Source: Phycisphaerae bacterium (lineage in GTDB: Bacteria; Planctomycetota; Phycisphaerae; UBA1845; UTPLA1). Taken from it: a stretch of DNA of 13,307 bases. Of this stretch, positions 8,072 to 13,307 are shown one piece after another; the first letter of the stretch is position 1; every line of letters starts with the position of its first letter. Made by a program: the position numbers and the translations under genes. The DNA is taken from positions 1 through 13,307 of the forward strand of contig JAJDEC010000033.1 of NCBI GenBank assembly GCA_029259995.1. The letters run 5' to 3'. The notes under the pieces were generated by a model. That model saw only the letters and a program-made list of their open reading frames with translations, was not told the DNA's origin and did not search any database.

Positions 8072-8971
8072 ATGAATGCCGTTGAAATGGCAGGTGTCAC
8101 GAAGACGTTTGGTTCCGTTACGGCCGTCGACGAGTTGTCGCTGAGCGTCCCCGCCGGCAGCGTCTACGGTTTCATCGGTCCCAATGGATCAGGCAAGACG
8201 ACGACCATCCGCATGATCATGCGGATCTTCTATCCCGATCGAGGCGATATTCGCGTCTTCGGCGAGGAGCATTCGCAGGCAGCGACCGATCGCATCGGAT
8301 ACCTGCCGGAAGAACGCGGCCTGTACAAGAAGATGAATGTGCAGGACGTGCTGACTTTCTATGCCCGACTCAAGGGGTGCAACAATCCGAAGCCGGAGAT
8401 CGACGCATGGTTGTCGCGACTGGGATTGTCGGATTGGGCGGACAAGCGGGTTGAAACGCTGTCCAAGGGCATGTCCCAGAAAGTCCAGTTCATCGCCGCC
8501 GTCATTTCGCGGCCCGAGCTCGTCATTCTCGATGAGCCCTTCAGCGGTCTCGATCCAGTCAATCTCGAAGTGCTGCGCGACGCCATCGTGGGTTTGAAAC
8601 GCGAGGGATCGACAGTCATTTTTTCCACGCATGACATGAGCGCCGCTGAAAAGATGTGCGACCAGATCTTCATGATCTACAAGGGGCGCAAGGTGCTCGA
8701 TGGAACACTGGATTCGATTCAGGACAAATATGGCAGCGACACGATCCGGCTTCGACTGGACGACGCGGCGATCTTGTCTTTACTGAAAGGCATCGAACGT
8801 GTGGCCGATTTCGGGAAGTATCAGGAAGTCCGGCTCACGAACGGCACGGATCCGCAGCAACTGCTGACGCAGATCGCCGGCCGCACGCGCGTGAGCCTCT
8901 TCGAAGTCGCACGCCCTTCCCTGCACGACATATTCGTTCGCATCGCCGGACCGGAGGCGCAGGCATCATGA
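8072..8971 (+). CDS. ABC transporter ATP-binding protein, NatA-like exporter type
   Basis: A 299-residue ATPase that would power the permease encoded immediately downstream. The Walker A motif GPNGSGKTT starts at Gly36. The Q-loop position reads YLPEERGLY (77-85), with Glu instead of Gln. The signature LSKGMSQK begins at Leu130, Walker B with the D-loop is VILDEPFSGLDP (151-162), and the switch histidine is His187 in STHDM. The LPEERGLY and LSKGM variants are characteristic of the NatA/YhaQ branch that works with ABC-2 permeases. About 80 residues after the nucleotide-binding domain form the extra C-terminal region usual in this branch. ATG 8072 follows an AAGGAAGG (8052-8059) with a rather long 12-base spacer. 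The gene ends in an ATGA overlap with the permease. The substrate is unknown; Na+, drugs or peptides are all possible in this branch. Confidence 0.93.
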   Translation: MNAVEMAGVTKTFGSVTAVDELSLSVPAGSVYGFIGPNGSGKTTTIRMIMRIFYPDRGDIRVFGEEHSQAATDRIGYLPEERGLYKKMNVQDVLTFYARLKGCNNPKPEIDAWLSRLGLSDWADKRVETLSKGMSQKVQFIAAVISRPELVILDEPFSGLDPVNLEVLRDAIVGLKREGSTVIFSTHDMSAAEKMCDQIFMIYKGRKVLDGTLDSIQDKYGSDTIRLRLDDAAILSLLKGIERVADFGKYQEVRLTNGTDPQQLLTQIAGRTRVSLFEVARPSLHDIFVRIAGPEAQAS

Positions 8972-10275
8972 ATAAAGTCCTTGTTGTCTTCAAACGGGAA
9001 TACCTGGCCCAGGTTCGAAGCAAGTCCTTCATCATTACGCTCGTGATGATGCCGCTGCTGATGACCGGCAGCATCGTTGTGCATCGCCTCGTCGGAGACG
9101 GCGTCGACACGCGGGATCGCCGGATTGCTGTCGTTGACCACACGGGCGAAGTCTTTAGCGTGCTTCAGCAGCAGGCCGAAGCCTGGAACACAGACGAAGC
9201 GAACAGCGAAGCGGGCAAACGCCTGCGGCCGAAGTTCAACCTGTCCGCCGTTGAGCCCGCGGCGGATCGCGAAAAGCAGCAGCTCGAACTTTCCAATCGC
9301 GTCAAAGCGAAGGACATGGATGCTTTCCTCGAGATTGGCGCCGGTCTGGTCCGCAGCACGCCCACCGAAAGCGCCGACTTTGTACGGTACTACTCTGACA
9401 GCCCGAATGATGCGGAGTTTCTGCGCTGGGTGCGCGGTCCGCTGAATCAGTATGTGTTGGCGCAGCGATTCGATGAGGCGAACCTGCCTGTCGACATCGT
9501 TCAGAATGCCATTCGTCCGATCGATATCGGCAACCTCGGGCTCGTCTCGGTCGACGCCGGCGGCCAGATCAAGGAAGCCGAAGAGACGAATCGGCTGACG
9601 ACATTCCTCGTGCCCTACGGATTCTGCATGCTCATGTTTATGGCCGTCATGGTCAGCGGTCCCCAGATGATGCAGAACATCATCGAAGAAAAGATGCAGC
9701 GCATCGCCGAAGTTCTGATCGGTTCGATCCCGCCCTTCCAACTGATGTTGGGCAAACTGCTGGGCGTCATGGCGGTTTCGCTGACACTGATCAGTCTCTA
9801 TCTCGCGGGTGGGTTCTTCGTCGCCAACTACTTCGACAAGGCGGATCTCATCCCCTTGTCCCAGGTTGCGTGGATGCTCGTGTACGGCGCCGCGGCGATG
9901 CTGATGTTCGGGGCCATCTTCAGCGCGATCGGCGCCGCCTGTTCCGAGATCAAGGACGCCCAGACGCTGCTCATGCCCGTGATGATCATCGTCGTGCTGC
10001 CGCTGATGCTGATCGTGCCCATCATCCAGGCGCCCAACAGCGCACTGGCAACGGGTATTTCCTTCTTTCCGCCCGCCACACCCATGATGATGATCACGCG
10101 CATGGCGGTTCCGCCGGGAATACCGATGTGGCAGCCGATTGCAGGCATACCGATCGTACTGGCATTCAGTGCCCTGTGCGTCTTCGCAGCCGGGCGCGTC
10201 TTTCGAATCGGCATCCTGATCCAGGGCAAGCCGCCGAAGATCAGCGAGCTGTTGAAGTGGGTCGTGCGCGGCTGA
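8968..10275 (+). CDS. ABC-2 type permease, NatB-like
   Basis: A 435-residue membrane protein forming the channel for the ATPase encoded just upstream (ATGA overlap at 8968-8971). The N-terminus VFKREYLAQVRSKSFI leads into a first membrane helix at about 21-39. A soluble extracytoplasmic domain of roughly 170 residues follows, then a cluster of helices from about residue 210: LVPYGFCMLMFMAVMV, a cytoplasmic loop IIEEKMQRIAEVLIGSI that contacts the ATPase in ABC-2 exporters, and further segments around 265-290, 305-330, 340-358 and 385-405. The C-terminal tail RIGILIQGKPPKISELLKWV is characteristic of NatB/YhaP-like proteins. This one-long-loop-then-five-helices layout is that of the NatB family. 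ATG 8968 is favoured over earlier in-frame codons because those lie deep inside the ATPase gene. Confidence 0.92.
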   Translation: MNKVLVVFKREYLAQVRSKSFIITLVMMPLLMTGSIVVHRLVGDGVDTRDRRIAVVDHTGEVFSVLQQQAEAWNTDEANSEAGKRLRPKFNLSAVEPAADREKQQLELSNRVKAKDMDAFLEIGAGLVRSTPTESADFVRYYSDSPNDAEFLRWVRGPLNQYVLAQRFDEANLPVDIVQNAIRPIDIGNLGLVSVDAGGQIKEAEETNRLTTFLVPYGFCMLMFMAVMVSGPQMMQNIIEEKMQRIAEVLIGSIPPFQLMLGKLLGVMAVSLTLISLYLAGGFFVANYFDKADLIPLSQVAWMLVYGAAAMLMFGAIFSAIGAACSEIKDAQTLLMPVMIIVVLPLMLIVPIIQAPNSALATGISFFPPATPMMMITRMAVPPGIPMWQPIAGIPIVLAFSALCVFAAGRVFRIGILIQGKPPKISELLKWVVRG

Positions 10276-10317
10276 GGCACATTGCAAACGGTGTCGACAC
10301 TGGCGCTTTCGCGGGTT

Positions 10318-10340
10318 TCGAATGAAACTCCATCATTCGA
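10318..10340. terminator. Hairpin between converging permease and ybaK genes, possible bidirectional terminator
   Basis: TCGAATGA and TCATTCGA form a perfect 8-base-pair stem around a 7-base loop. It lies in the 83-base gap between the permease stop (10275) and the ybaK stop (10359), the expected place for a shared terminator. There is no clear T-run on either strand. A second stem, CGACGA/TCGTCG at 10338-10356, shares three bases with it, so the two cannot form fully at once. Confidence 0.42.
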
Positions 10341-10358
10341 CGACATGTGATCGTCGCA

Positions 10359-10823
10359 TCATACGCACACATCCGCTACGCGCGCATCCGATAGGCGCAC
10401 AACATCCTCCGTCGCCAGTTCCACCAGCACACCGCGCCGTCCTGCATTGACGACGATCCGATCGAGCACAAGCAGTGTCTCTTCGACGACAGTGGGCAGT
10501 GTGCGTTTCATGCAGAACGGCGAGACGCCGCCGACTTTGTATCCACTGATGCGCTCGGCCTCCTTCGTATCCGCCAGATCCGCGTTCTTGCAGCCCATGA
10601 CGCCCGCCATTTTCCGCGTATCGAACCGCTGATCTCCGGGCACGACGGCAGTCCAGGTGCTCTTGTCCTGTCCCCGAACGATCAGCGTCTTGCAGACTGT
10701 TTCCAGCGGCCGGTCGACGGCCGCCGCCGCCGCTTCCGCCCCGATCCGCTCGTAGTCGTATTCAAGCACCACGATCGCGACGCCCTGGGATCGCAGCCAT
10801 TTGATTGCGTTTGTGTCTGCCAT
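10359..10823 (-). CDS. ybaK: YbaK/EbsC-type Cys-tRNA(Pro)/aminoacyl-tRNA deacylase
   Basis: A 154-residue protein of the YbaK/ProX editing family, which hydrolyses mischarged tRNAs such as Cys-tRNA(Pro) in the cytoplasm. The diagnostic lysine is Lys45 in VCKTLIV, matching Lys46 in VYKTLLV of E. coli YbaK. Other matching parts are RKMAGVMGCKNADLAD, the GYKVGGVSPF loop and GRRGVLVEL near the end. Length equals that of the family. The start at 10823 is favoured because YbaK proteins begin a few residues before the first helix (NAIKWLRSQGV). An in-frame ATG at 10898 would add 25 residues of proline- and polar-rich sequence unlike the family. No strong ribosome binding site is visible at 10823, so the start is less sure than the identity. 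Transcription converges with the ABC permease gene. Confidence 0.92.
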   Translation of the reverse strand: MADTNAIKWLRSQGVAIVVLEYDYERIGAEAAAAAVDRPLETVCKTLIVRGQDKSTWTAVVPGDQRFDTRKMAGVMGCKNADLADTKEAERISGYKVGGVSPFCMKRTLPTVVEETLLVLDRIVVNAGRRGVLVELATEDVVRLSDARVADVCV

Positions 10824-10977
10824 GAAAGGGATTCTACGATCGCCCGTCGGAGATTCGAAAGCAGGATTCGGGCCCTGATTCGCTCGATTCTGTCTCATTT
10901 CCCGCCTGAATACGCGTATTTCTTGGACAAAACCCGTGTCATGGCTTAACGACAGGGACCTGCGCGTGTCAAAACAG

Positions 10978-10990
10978 GCGTCAATGACGC
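10978..10990. promoter_or_regulatory. Possible operator: inverted repeat over the -35 region of the Arg/Ser-rich gene
   Basis: GCGTCA and TGACGC flank a single A, giving six-base arms. The element lies 20 bases before TATAAT and touches the expected -35 position. Two direct copies of CGTGTCA occur just upstream (10935-10941 and 10965-10971), exactly 30 bases apart, about three helical turns. This suggests a regulator site, but short repeats arise by chance. Confidence 0.3.
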
Positions 10991-11010
10991 TACAACACTT
11001 GAAATCGCTC

Positions 11011-11016
11011 TATAAT
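11011..11016 (+). promoter_or_regulatory. Candidate -10 element of the Arg/Ser-rich gene
   Basis: A perfect TATAAT lies 58 bases before the start codon and would give a leader of about 50 bases. No good -35 is found at 16-18 bases upstream (CGCTAC at 17), so an activator may be needed or this may not be the promoter. Confidence 0.4.
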
Positions 11017-11061
11017 GGCTTCGGATTCGAGGTCCGACGCTTCGAATTTGCGACTTGGCTC

Positions 11062-11068
11062 AAGGAGG
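11062..11068 (+). promoter_or_regulatory. Strong ribosome binding site of the Arg/Ser-rich gene
   Basis: AAGGAGG lies six bases before ATG 11075. It is the best Shine-Dalgarno match in the window and is strong evidence that the plus strand, rather than the long open frames on the minus strand, is coding here. Confidence 0.75.
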
Positions 11069-11074
11069 CCTGCA

Positions 11075-13307
11075 ATGTATTCCCCAAATCGTCTGCGAAC
11101 GACAACGACTGACTCCGCGAATGGAATTCGCCGAGCCAAGTCCAAGTTATCACAGAGAATCGGCTTGCTCGTGGCAGGCTTCCTCGGATTGACGCTCCTT
11201 CTGGCCGACGCGCCGGAGGCATTCGCGCAGCGCCGGGGCAGTCAGCGATCAACACGTTCCGCCCGATCGGGCGGCAATCGAAGTGTCAGTCGCAGCCCGC
11301 GCACGAGCGGCGGCGCCAACCGGCGAAGCGTCTCTCGAAGTCGAGGCCGCAGTTCGCGCTCCGCGCGATCCGGAAACAGCGTTCGATCCACACCGCGACG
11401 AAGCGGAATTTCCCAACGCTCATCGACACGATCTTCCAACCGATCATTCAACGGCAATCGATCGTCGAATCGACGGAGTTCCGGAATGACGCGCTCGACG
11501 CCGCGTCGCTCAAACAGCACGTTCTCGACGCGATCGAACCGCTCGACGCCGCGCCGTTCGGCCAATACTTTCTCGACGCGTTCGAATCGCACGTTGCGAA
11601 GCGGCAATCGGTCCGTCTCGCGACCGCGAAGCCAGTCGGCGTTTCGCAGCGGCGCGACGAATCGCGTTGGTTCGAATCGCAATTCAACGCTTCGATCGAC
11701 GCAACGCGGAACGAGCGGCAATCGGTCGCTTCGCACGCTGAACAGCACGAATCGCAACGGATTCACAAGAAGCCAGCGCAACGGTGTCGGCACGACGAAT
11801 CGCACGCCCCGCCGATCGACGAATCGACAGGGATTCGTCAACAACGGGCGTTCAAGCGGATTTCGCAACAGCAGCGCGACGCGGAACAGTCGTCGCAACA
11901 ATTCGGGATTCGGCAACACGCGATTCGGGCGCAATCGAAGCGGCAATCGCTCGTTTAATAACGGCGGGCGGAACAACGGTTTCTCCAGTCTCAACAACAA
12001 CTTCGCGCCTCCGGGCAGCCGCGGACGCGGTCAGGCTCGAAGTCGCGGCCTATCGCGAAACCGTGGCTTCAGTCGCAATTACGGCAGAGGGTTCCGGTTG
12101 CCGCGACCTTATCGACGAAGCGGATTTGGATACGGTGGATTCAATCGCAGTCGGTTCCGCATCGGACCGGTCTATTACGGGCATCATCGATATCGCCCGT
12201 ACTACCCGTACTACGGCCGATCGCGATTCAACATCGGCATCGGGTTCGGCTTCTACGGCGGCTGCTACTCGACGCCCGTGAACTACTACTATCCGACCTA
12301 CTATCCAGCGTATGTCAGCCCGACGTACATCTCCGAGACGATCGTGTATGAGGATTCGGACGACTATGTCGTCGTGGACAACAACGATCCGGAAGTGCTC
12401 GTCATCGATGGTTCGGGCGGCAATTCGAGACAGACTGCACAAGGGTACGCCCCGCCGCCGAACGTTCCGCAATACGATGCGAACAATCCGCTGGCCGAGA
12501 AGATCAACCAGGGCGCCGACGAGTTCGAGCGCGGACAATACGAAACGGCCTCCAGTCTGTTTGAAGAAGTGGCCCTTGCCGATCGAAACAATGCCGACGC
12601 CTGGTTTGCGCTGGGAACGGCGAAGTTCGCGACGGGGGATTACGCCCGCGGCGCCTCGGCGATTCGACAGGGAATCCAGGTCTTCCCGGAAATGGTCAAC
12701 ACAGTCTTCGACATTCGCGATCGCTACGGCAACGTCGAGGACTTCCAGCGCCACGTCGAGACGCTGGAACGACACATCGAAGCCAATCAGGATGACATGG
12801 ATGCCCACATCATGCTGGGGTTCGTTTATCACTTCACGGGGCAGCGCGAATGGGCCGGCGAGGTCTTCGATTACGTCGGTGAGAAGTCGCCGAGCGACGC
12901 CCATATGGTGCGCGTCTTCAAGAACGCGAAGCAGGCGCCGCAGGGCCCCGTTTCGAACAACAATCAAACGGGGACGCAGCGACAACCGCGGACGATCGTG
13001 GCTCAGAATCCGCCGCAGCCGCGAACGATCGTGCCCCAGAATCCGAATCCGCCCGTGGCCACGCCCCGCGTATTCCAGGGCGCCGTCAGCGATGAGGGCG
13101 ATGTCGCGCCGAAGCGGCTTCTGACGATCGACGGGATTGTGATCGAATTCGACGACGTGGATGATGATCCACTCGAAGCGGACTTCAAGGTCTTTGTCGG
13201 GGCAACTCGGATCGAATTCGAGAAGGTTCGACAAGGCCAGCGCGTCGCCGTTCGTGGTCAATCCGGCCGCGAGTACTGGATTACGCCGATCAATATCAAC
13301 AAGCACT
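11075..13307 (+). CDS. Exported Arg/Ser-rich, Tyr/Gly-rich TPR protein, function unknown, 3' end outside window
   Basis: The plus frame is open for 744 codons to the window edge. Residues 29-51 form a signal segment (IGLLVAGFLGLTLLL ... AFA/Q), with likely cleavage after residue 51. Residues of about 53-315 are dominated by Arg, Ser, Asn, Thr and Gly, with recurring SGNRS, STPRRS and RSNR motifs and a tandem 16-residue repeat at 141-172. A Gly/Tyr/Arg-rich stretch follows (about 320-425, with HHRYRPYYPYYG and VNYYYPTYYPAY). From about 472 to 619 there are two or more TPR-like helix pairs, e.g. GADEFERGQYETASSLFEEV and WFALGTAKFATGDYARGASA. Residues 637-658 are two copies of an 11-residue QPRTIV repeat. 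The last visible part (about 679-744) is acidic and beta-rich (LLTIDGIVIEFDDVDDD). I do not recognise the family. A cell-surface, matrix or polyanion-binding role is inference. The reading is supported by AAGGAGG, the signal segment and the ordered domains. Confidence 0.85.
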   Translation, partial: MYSPNRLRTTTTDSANGIRRAKSKLSQRIGLLVAGFLGLTLLLADAPEAFAQRRGSQRSTRSARSGGNRSVSRSPRTSGGANRRSVSRSRGRSSRSARSGNSVRSTPRRSGISQRSSTRSSNRSFNGNRSSNRRSSGMTRSTPRRSNSTFSTRSNRSTPRRSANTFSTRSNRTLRSGNRSVSRPRSQSAFRSGATNRVGSNRNSTLRSTQRGTSGNRSLRTLNSTNRNGFTRSQRNGVGTTNRTPRRSTNRQGFVNNGRSSGFRNSSATRNSRRNNSGFGNTRFGRNRSGNRSFNNGGRNNGFSSLNNNFAPPGSRGRGQARSRGLSRNRGFSRNYGRGFRLPRPYRRSGFGYGGFNRSRFRIGPVYYGHHRYRPYYPYYGRSRFNIGIGFGFYGGCYSTPVNYYYPTYYPAYVSPTYISETIVYEDSDDYVVVDNNDPEVLVIDGSGGNSRQTAQGYAPPPNVPQYDANNPLAEKINQGADEFERGQYETASSLFEEVALADRNNADAWFALGTAKFATGDYARGASAIRQGIQVFPEMVNTVFDIRDRYGNVEDFQRHVETLERHIEANQDDMDAHIMLGFVYHFTGQREWAGEVFDYVGEKSPSDAHMVRVFKNAKQAPQGPVSNNNQTGTQRQPRTIVAQNPPQPRTIVPQNPNPPVATPRVFQGAVSDEGDVAPKRLLTIDGIVIEFDDVDDDPLEADFKVFVGATRIEFEKVRQGQRVAVRGQSGREYWITPININKH
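11495..11590 (+). repeat. Tandem 48-base repeat, two copies, inside the Arg/Ser-rich domain
   Basis: The copies are 11495-11542 and 11543-11590, encoding STPRRSNSTFSTRSNR and STPRRSANTFSTRSNR. Of the eight codons that differ, six are synonymous, so the protein sequence is kept while the DNA has drifted. This points to selection on the peptide, not a recent duplication. Confidence 0.85.
12983..13048 (+). repeat. Tandem 33-base repeat encoding a Pro/Gln-rich 11-residue unit, two copies
   Basis: The copies, 12983-13015 and 13016-13048, encode QPRTIVAQNPP and QPRTIVPQNPN. They form a proline-rich linker between the TPR-like region and the C-terminal beta-rich region of the exported protein. Confidence 0.8.

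Noticed and set aside
8821..10287. Minus-strand open frame of 488 codons opposite the ABC permease
   Set aside because: Its product is a His/Asp/Arg/Gln-rich string without domain features. It lies wholly opposite a clear NatB-like membrane protein with family motifs.
10291..10300. Ten-base palindrome GTGTCGACAC after the permease stop
   Set aside because: Perfect but short, containing a common restriction-site core, with no partner copy nearby. It is too likely by chance to call as a site.
11230..12000. Dense short repeats rich in TCGAATCG, CGATCG and similar words, considered as a CRISPR or integration repeat array
   Set aside because: The words are codon-level echoes of Arg, Ser and Asn in one continuous reading frame. 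There are no uniform repeat-spacer units.

Overview
The window reads as bacterial chromosome of moderately high GC with ordinary housekeeping and envelope genes. I see no tRNA or rRNA, CRISPR array, insertion sequence or phage gene. The gene mix is a membrane pyrophosphatase with a secretory N-terminal leader, several secreted proteins of unknown function, and a Kbl-type enzyme. Together with heavy use of the arginine codon CGA, this fits a Planctomycetota-like organism. That assignment is inference and only moderately confident.

Layout. (1) Positions 1-1287, minus strand: the N-terminal 429 residues of a membrane-integral pyrophosphatase (HppA), cut off by the left window edge. (2) Positions 1288-1852: a 565-base divergent intergenic region. 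(3) Plus strand: a metal-dependent amidohydrolase of the ACMSD-like family (1853-2770), followed after 15 bases by a predicted lipoprotein of unknown function (2786-3517). (4) A HIT-domain nucleotide hydrolase/transferase (3696-4229) overlaps an HD-domain dNTP triphosphohydrolase (4226-5392) by four bases, which makes a likely two-gene nucleotide-metabolism operon. (5) A secreted helical protein of unknown function with a His-rich patch (5523-6581). (6) Glycine C-acetyltransferase Kbl (6744-7931). (7) An ABC-2/NatAB-like exporter pair with a four-base overlap: ATPase (8072-8971) and permease (8968-10275). (8) Convergent to it, a YbaK/EbsC-type aminoacyl-tRNA deacylase (10359-10823, minus). Two overlapping hairpins lie between these converging genes. 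(9) The right end holds the most unusual gene (11075 to beyond the window). It encodes a large exported protein with about 265 residues rich in Arg, Ser, Asn and Thr, then a Gly/Tyr-rich stretch, TPR-like helices, an 11-residue Pro/Gln repeat and an acidic, beta-rich C-terminal region. A perfect TATAAT element, a possible operator and a strong ribosome binding site precede it.

Working relationships. HIT plus HD-dNTPase suggest control of nucleotide pools. The NatAB-like pair is one transporter. The amidohydrolase and lipoprotein are probably co-transcribed, but a shared role is unknown. The long Arg/Ser-rich gene creates open frames on the opposite strand that could easily be misannotated as genes.
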